DNA of 38,693 nt from Candidatus Zipacnadia bacterium (GTDB taxonomy: Bacteria > Armatimonadota > Zipacnadia > Zipacnadales > Zipacnadaceae), in assembly GCA_029821215.1 (NCBI GenBank), contig JALGTV010000001.1, forward strand, positions 1-38,693. The letters run 5' to 3'. A program made the position numbers and the translations under genes. Shown piece by piece: positions 7,923 through 16,317 of the stretch; the first letter of the stretch is position 1; every line of letters begins with the position of its first letter. The notes beneath the pieces are model-generated. The model was not told where the DNA came from, searched no databases, and worked only from the letters and a program-made list of their open reading frames with translations.

Positions 7923-8444
7923 ATGGAGCAGTTACTGCATCAGCTTGGCATTGAGCCACCAATTATCCTGGTAAATATCATTGGCTTTGTGATATTACTG
8001 GTGCTGCTGCGCCGGTATTTTTGGGAGCCGATACGGCAGTTTCTGGCCGACCGTCAGCAGCGCGTGTCCGAATACTGGAAGCAGGCTGAAGAAGCTCACG
8101 ATCAAGCGGAGCAGAGACTGGCCCAACTGGATGAGCGCAGTCAACAAATTATGGCTGCCGCCCAGCAGGAGGCCCAGCAGGCCAAAGCCGAAATCCAGCA
8201 GGAAGCGCAGCGCATGATTGATGAGGCCCACCAGCGGGCCCGGGAGCGAGAACGACGGGCCGAGGAGACAATCATCCGGCAGACTAACCAGGCTTTGGCG
8301 GAGGCCCGCGACCAGTTGGCTGAACTGTCGGCTGAGGTTGCCCAGCAGGTGTTGCGGCGCAGCCTGGATGAGAAGCAGCATCAGGCCCTGCTGGATGGGG
8401 CAATTGCGGATATTGAGCGTATGGCTCAGGAGCAGCAGGAATAG
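7923..8444 (+). CDS. atpF: F0F1 ATP synthase subunit b
   Basis: Subunit b is the peripheral stalk that holds F1 static. The protein has 173 residues: one N-terminal membrane helix (about 13-31, ILVNIIGFVILLVLLRRYFW), then a long charged helix rich in Gln, Glu and Ala (about 40-170). It shows the typical tether EPIRQFLADRQQRV. The ribosome-binding site AAGGAAGGG precedes the ATG. There is only one b gene here, so the stalk is probably a b homodimer rather than a b/b' pair. It ends 9 bases before atpH. Confidence 0.95.
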   Translation: MEQLLHQLGIEPPIILVNIIGFVILLVLLRRYFWEPIRQFLADRQQRVSEYWKQAEEAHDQAEQRLAQLDERSQQIMAAAQQEAQQAKAEIQQEAQRMIDEAHQRARERERRAEETIIRQTNQALAEARDQLAELSAEVAQQVLRRSLDEKQHQALLDGAIADIERMAQEQQE

Positions 8445-8453
8445 AGGAAGGCA

Positions 8454-8870
8454 ATGGGTAGTATTCGCGAAGCACGCCAGTATGTGAAGAGACTTTTAGA
8501 GATCGCCGAACAAGGCGGCGATGTGGAAGCGGTAGGCCGAGAGCTGCGAGAATTGCGGGAGGTGATGGAAAGTTCGGCGGTCGTCTCCCAGCAGGTTGAA
8601 TATGAGCGGCAGGGCATCAAGCAAGCAGTGGTGGAGACAACTGTCCCTCTGACCGGCGAGCAACAACAGCGGCTAAGCGCGGCCATCCAAAAGCTGCTGG
8701 GGGGTCCGGTGGCCATACAGCAGCAAACCAATCCGGAGATAATTGGGGGGCTGCGGATAACTGTGGATGATGTGGTTATAGACAATAGCCTCCGAGGGCA
8801 ACTGGCCCGGATGCTCCAGGTAGTTCATCAGGCGCCGGCCCCGGCCGAAGCTGTGGAAGAAGATGAATAG
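8454..8870 (+). CDS. atpH: F0F1 ATP synthase subunit delta, unusually short
   Basis: Delta joins the top of F1 to the b stalk (the OSCP equivalent). The N-terminus REARQYVKRLLEIAEQGGDVEAV matches helix 1-2 of the usual N-terminal bundle. The C-terminal domain is clear: VVETTVPLTGEQQQRL, then NPEIIGGLRITVDDVVIDNSLRGQL. Total length is 138 residues against about 175-185 in most bacteria. The missing segment of about 40 residues falls after residue 45, where the later helices of the bundle should be. The gene has a good ribosome-binding site (AGGAAGG) and correct neighbours, and the frame is intact, so it is probably a shortened functional subunit rather than a broken gene. Confidence 0.9.
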   Translation: MGSIREARQYVKRLLEIAEQGGDVEAVGRELRELREVMESSAVVSQQVEYERQGIKQAVVETTVPLTGEQQQRLSAAIQKLLGGPVAIQQQTNPEIIGGLRITVDDVVIDNSLRGQLARMLQVVHQAPAPAEAVEEDE

Positions 8871-8891
8871 TAGATTCTGAGGTGAGATGGA

Positions 8892-10418
8892 GTGCGGGTC
8901 AATTCTGATAAACTAATCGCGGCCCTCCGCCAGCAGTTGGCCGAGTATGAACATAAGCTGCAGGTGGAAGAGATAGGTAATGTCGTTGAGGTTGGTGACG
9001 GGATTGCGGTAGTGGATGGCCTGCGGGGGGTAATGTCGCAGGAGCTGCTGGACTTTTCTGGCGGGGTAATGGCGGTTGCCTTTAACTTGGAGGAAGAGAC
9101 GGTTGGGTGCATACTGCTGGGACCTGACGAGGAGATTCAGGAAGGCGACCAGGTGCGACGCACCGGGCGCATCGCCGAGACCAGCGTCGGTGAGGCCGTG
9201 TTTGGTCGAGTAATGACGCCGCTGGCTGAGCCTCTGGATGATCGGGGGCCCATCGCTGCCGACCAGACTCGTCCGCTGGAGCTCAAAGCGCCGGGTGTCA
9301 TCGAGCGCCAACCCGTATGTGAGCCGCTGTACACGGGCATTAAGGCCATTGATGCTATGACCCCTATCGGCCGCGGTCAGCGGGAGCTAATCATTGGTGA
9401 CCGCCAGATAGGTAAGACGGCCATCGCCATTGATACTATCATCAACCAGCGAGACAGCGATGTCAGATGCATCTACGTGGCCATTGGCCAGAAGTTGTCG
9501 GGGGTTCGGCGTATCGCCGCCATTCTACAAGAGCATGGGGCTATGGAATATACCTGTATCGTGGCGGCTTGCGCCAGTGACCCCGCCGCCCTGCTGTACA
9601 TTGCCCCCTACGCCGGCTGTACCATCGGCGAGCACGAACGGGAGAATGGCCGCCATGCCCTGGTCATCTATGATGACCTCTCCAAGCATGCCAAAGCCTA
9701 TCGTGAACTTTCTTTGCTGTTGCGGCGGCCCCCGGGCCGGGAGGCCTATCCAGGCGATATCTTCAACCTCCATTCCCGACTGTTAGAGCGGGCCTGTAAG
9801 CTCAGTGAAGAGCGCGGCGGCGGCTCACTGACTGCCCTACCCATTGTGGAGACCCAGGAGGGAGACTATTCAGCTTATATTCCCACCAACGTCATTTCCA
9901 TTACCGATGGGCAGATTTACCTGGAGCCAGAGCTATTCCACCAGGGCGTCAGGCCGGCGGTCAACGTGGGGTTGAGCGTCTCACGGGTGGGTGGTGCGGC
10001 CCAGCCGCAAATGATGCGCCAAGTCAGTGGGCGACTGCGCACTGACCTGGCCGCGTATCGGGAATATGAGGCATTCACTCGCTTTGCGTCTGAGCTGGAT
10101 GAACGAACTCGGCAGATTCTGGGCCGCGGCCAGCGGATGGTGGAAGTGCTCAAACAAAGACAATATGCCCCGCTCTCGTCCGTGGAGCAGACCATCGCCA
10201 TCTTTGCCGGCACGCGCGGGCACTGGGATGACATTGAGCCTGACCGGATTGACGAACTTGAGCCGCAACTTATTGAGTTTATATACGAGCACCACCCGGA
10301 TGTTGTCGAGACGCTAACCGAGACGGAAGAGATTGAAGAGGAGATGGCGCAGCGGCTGACCGACGCGGTAGAAGAGTTTAAGGGTTCTCTGGAAGCTGAG
10401 CCGAGCGACCAGGAATAA
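8892..10418 (+). CDS. atpA: F0F1 ATP synthase subunit alpha
   Basis: Alpha is the non-catalytic nucleotide-binding subunit of F1. The protein has 508 residues. The beta-barrel N-domain includes VVEVGDGIAVVDGLRGVMSQE. The P-loop is GDRQIGKT (169-176), with Ile where most alpha subunits have Thr (GDRQTGKT). Further on are IPTNVISITDGQIYLE and VGLSVSRVGGAAQ, which carries the arginine finger that reaches into the beta active site. The start is GTG, with GGTGAG 5 bases upstream. The acidic C-terminal tail (EEIEEEMAQRL) follows the helical C-domain. Gene order delta-alpha-gamma-beta-epsilon is canonical. Confidence 0.98.
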   Translation: MRVNSDKLIAALRQQLAEYEHKLQVEEIGNVVEVGDGIAVVDGLRGVMSQELLDFSGGVMAVAFNLEEETVGCILLGPDEEIQEGDQVRRTGRIAETSVGEAVFGRVMTPLAEPLDDRGPIAADQTRPLELKAPGVIERQPVCEPLYTGIKAIDAMTPIGRGQRELIIGDRQIGKTAIAIDTIINQRDSDVRCIYVAIGQKLSGVRRIAAILQEHGAMEYTCIVAACASDPAALLYIAPYAGCTIGEHERENGRHALVIYDDLSKHAKAYRELSLLLRRPPGREAYPGDIFNLHSRLLERACKLSEERGGGSLTALPIVETQEGDYSAYIPTNVISITDGQIYLEPELFHQGVRPAVNVGLSVSRVGGAAQPQMMRQVSGRLRTDLAAYREYEAFTRFASELDERTRQILGRGQRMVEVLKQRQYAPLSSVEQTIAIFAGTRGHWDDIEPDRIDELEPQLIEFIYEHHPDVVETLTETEEIEEEMAQRLTDAVEEFKGSLEAEPSDQE

Positions 10419-10441
10419 TAGGGAGAGAATGGGACGCAACA

Positions 10442-11299
10442 ATGGCGCTTAATCTGCGAGTGCTGCGGCGAAAAATCCGGACCGTGCGCCACATCCAGCA
10501 GATTACTCGGGCCATGAATCTGGTGGCCGCGGCTAAGCTGAGCCGGGCTCAGCAAATTGTCCAGGCGGGCCGATCCTATTACGAGCGCCTGCGCCAGGTG
10601 ACCGAGCATGTGGCGGCTGTCGGCGAGCTGGATCATCCGTATTTGCAGGCGCAGCAAGTCAATGCGGTGGCGGTATTGGTAGTAGGGGGAGATCGGGGGC
10701 TGTGCGGCGGATTTAATAGTAGTATATGGGAGAGCGCCGCTGAATATATTGCGAGCCAGACCGTGGCGACTAGGGTAATGACGGTGGGCAGCCGCATGGA
10801 GCGATTGGCGCGGCGGGCCACAGTTGATTTGGTGCGGGCGTGGCCGGGCTTGAGCGGGCCGCAGGATGCGGGGCTGGCGGCAGAAATAGCGAGTGTGGTG
10901 CGAGGAACGTATGAGCAGGGCGAGGTTGAGGTAGTCCAGGCAGTTTATGCCGATTTTGTGTCGGTAGTGCGACATCCGGTTCGCAATGAACAACTGCTGC
11001 CTATTGTTAGGCAGGGAATAGCTGGTGAAAGAGAAGCGGAGTATCTGTTTGAGCCACCCGCCGAACAGCTACTAAGCTGGCTGTTGCCGCGGGCGGTAGA
11101 CGCAGAAATCCGCCGTATATTGCTGGCTACACACACGGCTGAACAGGCAGCGCGGATGATGGCCATGAGAGCGGCCACCGACAACGCCGAGGACATGATA
11201 GAGGACCTGACTCGCCAATTGAACCGGGCCCGGCAGGAAGAGATTACCGCTGAGCTGTTGGATGTAGTGAGTGGAGCTCAAGCGGTAGGTGAAGAATGA
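10442..11299 (+). CDS. atpG: F0F1 ATP synthase subunit gamma
   Basis: Gamma is the central rotor shaft. The N-terminal helix shows the family pattern LRVLRRKIRTVRHIQQITRAMNLVAAAKL. The middle holds VGGDRGLCGGFNSSI. The C-terminal helix shows ATDNAEDMIEDLTRQLNRARQEEITAEL. Length is 285 residues, as expected. GGGAGAG lies upstream of the ATG with a rather long spacer (about 13 bases). It sits between atpA and atpD in the operon, and nothing in the sequence is unusual for the family. Confidence 0.97.
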   Translation: MALNLRVLRRKIRTVRHIQQITRAMNLVAAAKLSRAQQIVQAGRSYYERLRQVTEHVAAVGELDHPYLQAQQVNAVAVLVVGGDRGLCGGFNSSIWESAAEYIASQTVATRVMTVGSRMERLARRATVDLVRAWPGLSGPQDAGLAAEIASVVRGTYEQGEVEVVQAVYADFVSVVRHPVRNEQLLPIVRQGIAGEREAEYLFEPPAEQLLSWLLPRAVDAEIRRILLATHTAEQAARMMAMRAATDNAEDMIEDLTRQLNRARQEEITAELLDVVSGAQAVGEE

Positions 11300-11336
11300 G
11301 TAGCAAAATCACTTGCTGGCAGATGAATGGACTAAT

Positions 11337-12725
11337 ATGGCTATAGGTGAGATAGTAGAGATAAAAGGGCCGGTAGTGGATATTCGGTTCCCGACCGAAG
11401 CACTGCCCGAGCTGCTCAATGCGGTAGTGGTTCATGAAGCGCCGGGAGGTAGGGACCTCGTACTGGAGGTAGCCCAGGAACTGGGGGGGGATACGGTCCG
11501 GTGCATCGCCATGGATAGCACTGATGGGCTGGTGCGAGGGATGGAGGCCGAGGACACCGGCGAGCCCATTACGGTGCCGGTGGGCGACGAGGTGCTGGGC
11601 CGGCTGTTTAATCTGCTGGGTGAACCTATTGATAATAAACCCCCGCTGGAAGGGGAGCGCTGGCCTATTCACCGCGATCCTCCTGCCTATGAGCAACAAA
11701 GCGTCACTGAAGAACAATTTGAGACCGGTATCAAGGCCATTGACTTGCTCTGCCCATTCCCACAGGGGGGTAAGATTGGACTGTTCGGTGGCGCTGGCGT
11801 GGGTAAGACTGTCTTGATTATGGAGCTTATCCGCAATGTGGGCTATGAGCATAAAGGAGTGTCAGTATTCGCGGGGGTCGGCGAGCGGACCCGCGAAGGC
11901 AATGACCTGTGGCTGGAGATGCAGGAATCAGGAGTGTTGGAGCAGACCTGTCTGGTCTTTGGCCAGATGAATGAGCCGCCCGGGGCCCGATTCCGCGTGG
12001 GCCTGTCGGCGCTGACTATGGCCGAGTATTTTCGGGATGTCCGCGGCCAGGACGTGCTGCTGTTTATTGACAATATCTTCCGATTTGTGCAAGCCGGTCA
12101 GGAAGTGTCCGCCTTGTTGGGACGGATGCCGGCGGCGGTCGGGTATCAGCCGACTCTGGCCACCGAGATGGGTGAGCTTCAGGAGCGGATTACTTCCACG
12201 GTAGACGGCTCCATTACCTCAGTTCAGGCCGTTTACGTACCGGCTGACGACTATACGGACCCAGCGCCAGCCACTACTTTCGCTCACTTGGATGCTACGG
12301 TGGCGCTGTCGCGGGAGTTATTTGAGCAAGGGATCTATCCGGCGGTGGATCCGTTAGAGTCTACCTCGCGGCTGATAGCCCCGGATATCGTAGGAGAAAG
12401 ACACTACCAGGTGGCCCGCGGAGTTCAGAAAGTGCTGCAAGCATACCGGGAACTGCGCGATATAATCGCCATTTTAGGGATAGAAGAGCTATCAGAAGAG
12501 GATCGGCAGACAGTAGGTCGGGCCCGCCGTATCCAGCAGTTCCTCACCCAGCCATTCTTCGTCGCCGAGGTGTTCACCGGTATGGAAGGGGTCTACGTGC
12601 CCCTGGAAGAGACCATTCGGAGCTTTGAGGAGATATTGGCTGGTGAGCATGATGATTTGCCCGAGGATGCCTTCCGGATGGTGGCCACCATAGATGACGT
12701 CAAACACCAGGCCCAAGAGCTGTAA
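11337..12725 (+). CDS. atpD: F0F1 ATP synthase subunit beta
   Basis: Beta is the catalytic subunit of F1. The protein has 462 residues from ATG 11337, which gives the usual start MAIGEIVEIKGPVVDIRF. The P-loop is GGAGVGKT. The catalytic stretch is GERTREGNDLWLEM, with the general-base Glu in GERTREG. Walker B is DVLLFIDNIFRF. The conserved ALLGRMPAAVGYQPTLATEMG and VYVPADDYTDPAPATTF stretches are present. An in-frame TTG at 11313 would add eight unusual residues and is less likely. It is followed 20 bases later by atpC. Confidence 0.98.
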   Translation: MAIGEIVEIKGPVVDIRFPTEALPELLNAVVVHEAPGGRDLVLEVAQELGGDTVRCIAMDSTDGLVRGMEAEDTGEPITVPVGDEVLGRLFNLLGEPIDNKPPLEGERWPIHRDPPAYEQQSVTEEQFETGIKAIDLLCPFPQGGKIGLFGGAGVGKTVLIMELIRNVGYEHKGVSVFAGVGERTREGNDLWLEMQESGVLEQTCLVFGQMNEPPGARFRVGLSALTMAEYFRDVRGQDVLLFIDNIFRFVQAGQEVSALLGRMPAAVGYQPTLATEMGELQERITSTVDGSITSVQAVYVPADDYTDPAPATTFAHLDATVALSRELFEQGIYPAVDPLESTSRLIAPDIVGERHYQVARGVQKVLQAYRELRDIIAILGIEELSEEDRQTVGRARRIQQFLTQPFFVAEVFTGMEGVYVPLEETIRSFEEILAGEHDDLPEDAFRMVATIDDVKHQAQEL

Positions 12726-12745
12726 GGGGGCGCCGGGCAATAGCT

Positions 12746-13165
12746 ATGGCGGTTAGTTTTCACCTCCAACTGATGACGCCAGAGGGAGTGCTGTTCGACG
12801 GGCAAGTACAGGCGGTGATACTGCCTGGGCACGATGGCTACTTCGGGGTACTGGCTAATCACGCGCCGCTGGTAGCCGAGTTGGGCATCGGTGAGGTGGT
12901 GGTCACGCCCGCTGACGGCCAACGCCGATACTTTGCCATCACCGGGGGAATAGGAGAGGTGGGCGAGAATACGGTGGCGGTACTGGCTGATGGAGGTGAA
13001 GCGGGTGAGGACATTGACGCGGGCCGGGCCAAAGCTGCCGCCGAGCGTGCCCGCCATCGGCTGGGGGGCGAAGGACCGGAGCCGGATATTGATGTCCAAC
13101 GAGCCCAACTGGCGCTGGCCCGAGCCCTGAATCGGCTGCATGTTGTCTCTGAAGTTAGCTCTTAA
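12746..13165 (+). CDS. atpC: F0F1 ATP synthase subunit epsilon
   Basis: Epsilon binds gamma and can inhibit ATP hydrolysis through its C-terminal helices. The N-terminal beta-sandwich shows LMTPEGVLFDGQVQAVILPGHDGYFGVLANHAPLVAEL. The C-terminal helical part (about 90-135) shows IDAGRAKAAAERARHRL and VQRAQLALARALNRL. Length is 139 residues. An AAGGGGG site precedes the ATG. It is the last gene of the operon. The 266 bases that follow hold no clear intrinsic terminator, only the strong promoter of the next gene. Confidence 0.95.
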   Translation: MAVSFHLQLMTPEGVLFDGQVQAVILPGHDGYFGVLANHAPLVAELGIGEVVVTPADGQRRYFAITGGIGEVGENTVAVLADGGEAGEDIDAGRAKAAAERARHRLGGEGPEPDIDVQRAQLALARALNRLHVVSEVSS

Positions 13166-13268
13166 TGCCCATGTGACGGGTCTGGCGATTCTGCCATAGC
13201 CGCCGATTATTGTGGCTCCTCCACCAGGTACAGTCCATAGCTCCAGACGGCCCATACCTGTCCCCAGG

Positions 13269-13297
13269 TTGACACATTTGTTCAGATAATGTATGAT
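13269..13297 (+). promoter_or_regulatory. strong sigma70 promoter of the SLH porin gene
   Basis: TTGACA (13269-13274), a 17-base spacer and TATGAT (13292-13297) form a near-consensus promoter. The expected start near 13304 gives a leader of about 128 nt. The same hexamer and spacer combination drives the subtilase on the other strand (21289-21261). Nothing else was recognised in the 266 bases between atpC and this gene. Confidence 0.75.
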
Positions 13298-13431
13298 ATG
13301 GTTGATTTTTGGGTACGTATTGACCTAAGTGGTAATTGTAGCCCAGGGTACTGACGACGAATTTATTAAAGCAAGGGTCGGTTAGTAGCGTAACTAATAT
13401 GAGCGGCAGTTAGCCAATGGAGGGAATACCA

Positions 13432-15234
13432 ATGCACCGATATTGGGTCGCCGCAGTCGTCGTTATGAGCTTGGTCGCAGCACCTGTTGAGGCCGGGGGG
13501 CCAGCTCGCCGAGTACCAGTTCGCCGAAAGCCTCCTGTAGCCAGACCCAAGCCCCCAACTCCCCCACCGGTGGTGCTCCCACCACCGGGCCATCCGCTGG
13601 AGACCGTTCCTCTTGACCACTGGGCCTATGATGCTGTCAAGAAGTTGGTGGAAGTGGGGATACTGATTGGGTATCCGGACAAATGGCTGCGCGGGGGACG
13701 GGCCATGACTCGCTATGAGTTTGCCATGGCCATCTCCCGGTTGTTGGATGCGCTGGCGCCGGTAAAACCGGCAGCTCCCGGGCCGCTCGGTCCGCCGGGA
13801 CCACCAGGAGAACCAGGGCCTCCGGGACCGGCGGGTGAACCTGGACAACCTGGCCCGCCGGGGGAGCCGGGACCACCAGCAGATATGACCGAAATTCGCC
13901 ACCTCACCGAAGCCCTGCAACAGGAGTTTAAGGAAGAACTGGCGGGCCTGCGAGAGCAGACCGATGCTACATCGTCGCTGGTGGAGGATCTGACCGAGCG
14001 GGTGGGCAGGCTGGAGGAACCTAAGACCCGCATCGGCGGCTGGATTGAATATCGCATCGGCTATGTCGGCAGTAAGCTATTTGAGAGTGAAAGTCTCGCT
14101 GATGACCTTACGGCCAAAATAACGGTCAGCCGGGATATTGACGAAGATACCGACGCTAAGATAGCCCTCAAGTTTGCCGACGGCGTGTTGCCCTTGACTG
14201 TGCTGGGGGTGGAAGTAGGCGAGAGACCACTATATCGCAACCCGCCTGGGGCCTTCACCGAGGGGTACGGTCAGGATCACTTCTGGCTGGATGAGGCGTG
14301 GCTAACCCGTCATATCGGCACCGACGATTTCTGGCGGGCCGGCCGCCAGTTCCAAGACTATGGACTGGGGCTGGTAGTGAATAATGAGCGCCGGGCCCAA
14401 CAGGGCATACGGCGCCGGTTCAATGGACTGTGGGGCACCGATTTTGACTTTGACGTATTCGCTGGGGGCGCTTCCTATGACTGGATGCCGATTCCGGTGA
14501 GTTTTAGGCCGGGAGGTCCAGTGGGCTCCAGCGGTATAGACGGATATGTGTCGGCCAGACTGTCCTATGACCGCCCGCGGTACACAATCGGCGTCAACTG
14601 GCTACCCACCGGAGTGGGGCGGGAGGACGCGGCAAGCGCTGATCTGGCCTGGCGCTACAGTGGTGATAAGTACATATTGTTTGAGGAGGCTCGCCAGGAT
14701 TTCCATGCCAATCGCTACCTATATTACCGCAAACACCGCCCCAGCGCGGCCATGGCCGTGGTTGATATTACTAAGTCTGAAGATTTCTGGCTGCAAGGGT
14801 TCTATTCGAAGGTGGATGCCGAATATGATATCCAATACTCGTCCATCCACCCGTACCTCAAAATAGAACAGCGCCATCGGCCAGGCAACCTGATCTATTG
14901 GGATCGCTGGTTGTGGAATCCACCGGCTATGACCAACCTGGAGTTCTTGGGCGGGAATATCTGGACCCGTATTTGTCATACACCGGTGCAGTTGACATAC
15001 TACGAGGTGGACAAAACGAGTGACTGGTGGTATGGCGCGCAGATTGCGTCTCTGACTCACGATAGGCTATGGGCTATCCGCACTACCCATCGGGTGGCCG
15101 ACGGGGTAGATGTGATACTAACCTATGCCCACCAGGACCGTTCAGACTATCCCAACCTGGACATTGAAGGCAGCCCGCTGGCTGATTATGGTGACCAAGA
15201 CCTGTTCCAGGCTATGGTCCAGGTCTCCTTTTAG
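13432..15234 (+). CDS. SLH-domain outer-membrane beta-barrel protein with collagen-like linker
   Basis: A 600-residue exported protein. The signal peptide (about 1-21, cleavage after VEA) is followed by a Pro/Arg-rich linker and one SLH domain (about 57-108, LDHWAYDAVKKLVEVGILIGYPD). Eleven Gly-X-Y triplets follow (117-149, rich in GPP and GEP). A heptad-like coiled coil runs over about 152-195. From about residue 200 to the end, aromatic-rich alternating strands resemble a porin barrel, and the last residue is Phe, as in outer-membrane proteins recognised by BAM. SLH domains bind cell-wall polymers, so the protein probably links peptidoglycan to the outer membrane as a trimeric porin. ATG 13432 is chosen because GGAGGG lies 7 bases upstream; an in-frame ATG at 13417 overlaps that site. 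Confidence 0.85.
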   Translation: MHRYWVAAVVVMSLVAAPVEAGGPARRVPVRRKPPVARPKPPTPPPVVLPPPGHPLETVPLDHWAYDAVKKLVEVGILIGYPDKWLRGGRAMTRYEFAMAISRLLDALAPVKPAAPGPLGPPGPPGEPGPPGPAGEPGQPGPPGEPGPPADMTEIRHLTEALQQEFKEELAGLREQTDATSSLVEDLTERVGRLEEPKTRIGGWIEYRIGYVGSKLFESESLADDLTAKITVSRDIDEDTDAKIALKFADGVLPLTVLGVEVGERPLYRNPPGAFTEGYGQDHFWLDEAWLTRHIGTDDFWRAGRQFQDYGLGLVVNNERRAQQGIRRRFNGLWGTDFDFDVFAGGASYDWMPIPVSFRPGGPVGSSGIDGYVSARLSYDRPRYTIGVNWLPTGVGREDAASADLAWRYSGDKYILFEEARQDFHANRYLYYRKHRPSAAMAVVDITKSEDFWLQGFYSKVDAEYDIQYSSIHPYLKIEQRHRPGNLIYWDRWLWNPPAMTNLEFLGGNIWTRICHTPVQLTYYEVDKTSDWWYGAQIASLTHDRLWAIRTTHRVADGVDVILTYAHQDRSDYPNLDIEGSPLADYGDQDLFQAMVQVSF

Positions 15235-15279
15235 AGCCAAGTGACGCGATGTAGTTATAGCCTGGCCACCGTACTTATC

Positions 15280-15312
15280 GTGGCTGTGGTCCGTAGAGGC
15301 CGCAGCCACTTT
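15280..15312 (+). terminator. terminator-like hairpin after the SLH porin
   Basis: Arms GTGGCTGTGG (15280-15289) and CCGCAGCCAC (15300-15309) form a 10-bp stem with one G-T wobble and a 10-base loop. TTT follows, then mixed sequence. The stem is strong but the T run is short, so termination may be partial. Confidence 0.45.
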
Positions 15313-15343
15313 CATCTGTATGCAGCAATGAAGGGCACAGGCC

Positions 15344-15484
15344 ATGACAGTTGAACCGGGTGACGTGTTAGACTCGGTGCTGGATTGGCTCCAGACACAA
15401 ATTGACCTGGAGCACTTGGCCAAAGTTGAACAGCACCACCGCGATGTTATGCACTGGCGACCATTCGCTCTTGGTCTTAGCTGA
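15344..15484 (+). CDS. possible 46-residue hypothetical protein
   Basis: A short open frame in the 363-base gap between the SLH porin and the ThuA-like gene. It encodes 46 residues, acidic at first (MTVEPGDVLDSVLDWLQ), then rich in His (VEQHHRDVMHW). AAGGG lies about 11 bases upstream. There is no recognisable domain and no membrane segment. It could be a small real protein or a chance frame. The rest of the gap holds only the hairpin at 15280-15312. Confidence 0.2.
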   Translation: MTVEPGDVLDSVLDWLQTQIDLEHLAKVEQHHRDVMHWRPFALGLS

Positions 15485-15597
15485 CGGGGGAGGTGGCCAG
15501 GGGTAGAGGCGGAGGTCAATTGGTTGGCGACGGTCAATTTAATGCTAAAGCTACTACGATTCATATTTCCACCAACTTCCACTTCAGGCGGCAAGTC

Positions 15598-16242
15598 ATG
15601 AAATCAGCTCTTATGGTATGGGGAGGCTGGGAAGGGCACGAACCCAAGCAATGTGTAGATATCTTCGCTCCCTATCTGGAGGAGCAGGACTTTGATGTAC
15701 GGCTCTCCCACTCGCTGGACGTGTATCTGGAGCAAGATTATATGGAGTCGCTGAGCCTTATTGTACCGGTGTGGACTATGGGAACAATCACTGGGGAGCA
15801 AGAGCAGGGGCTGCTGGCGGCGGTGCGCAGCGGGGTAGGTATCGCTGGCTGGCATGGCGGTATGGGGGACTCGTTCCGGAATAATACTGAGTATCAGTTC
15901 ATGGTGGGTGGCCAATGGGTGGCCCATCCCGGAGGAATAATAGACTGCGTGGTCAACATCATCAACCACCAGGACCCGATCACGGCCGGGCTGGAGGATT
16001 TCAAGATACACTCTGAACAGTATTATATGCATGTGGATCCGTCCAACCAGGTTCTGGCCACCACTACATTCAGCGGGGATGAGTACCCCTGGATTGAGGG
16101 TTGTGTCATGCCAGTGGTGTGGAAACGGCACTATGGGCAAGGCCGAGTGTTTTATACATCCTTGGGCCATGTGGCCGCAGATTTTGATGTACCTGAGGCC
16201 CGTAGTATTGTCCAGCGGGGAATGCTGTGGGCCAGTCGTTAG
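15598..16242 (+). CDS. ThuA-like domain protein (trehalose-utilisation family)
   Basis: A 214-residue cytoplasmic protein with the class-I glutamine-amidotransferase-like ThuA fold. The N-terminus MKSALMVWGGWEGHEPKQC is typical of the family, as are GVGIAGWHGGMGDSFRNN (about 77-95) and the C-terminal GRVFYTSLGHVAADF. ThuA proteins occur next to Gfo/Idh/MocA oxidoreductases in sugar-catabolic loci and are linked to disaccharide use, but their chemistry is poorly defined. The next gene is such an oxidoreductase (75 bases downstream). ATG 15598 is preferred to an upstream in-frame start at 15493, which would add 35 residues with no homology-like pattern. The ribosome-binding site is weak. Confidence 0.85.
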   Translation: MKSALMVWGGWEGHEPKQCVDIFAPYLEEQDFDVRLSHSLDVYLEQDYMESLSLIVPVWTMGTITGEQEQGLLAAVRSGVGIAGWHGGMGDSFRNNTEYQFMVGGQWVAHPGGIIDCVVNIINHQDPITAGLEDFKIHSEQYYMHVDPSNQVLATTTFSGDEYPWIEGCVMPVVWKRHYGQGRVFYTSLGHVAADFDVPEARSIVQRGMLWASR

Positions 16243-16317
16243 CGTCGCTGCAGAGCCATCGGTGGTCCCTGCGATCCACAAATTCGTCAACATACCCATA
16301 AAGATGAGGTAATCCTA

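Noticed and set aside
9917..10993. 358-residue open frame antisense to atpA/atpG
   Set aside because: It is a shadow of strongly conserved genes and has no protein-like pattern. The same holds for long antisense frames at 1758-2555 and 3200-3916.
11313..11336. TTG start for atpD
   Set aside because: Adds eight atypical residues; ATG 11337 gives the usual MAIGEIVEIKGPVVDIRF beginning.
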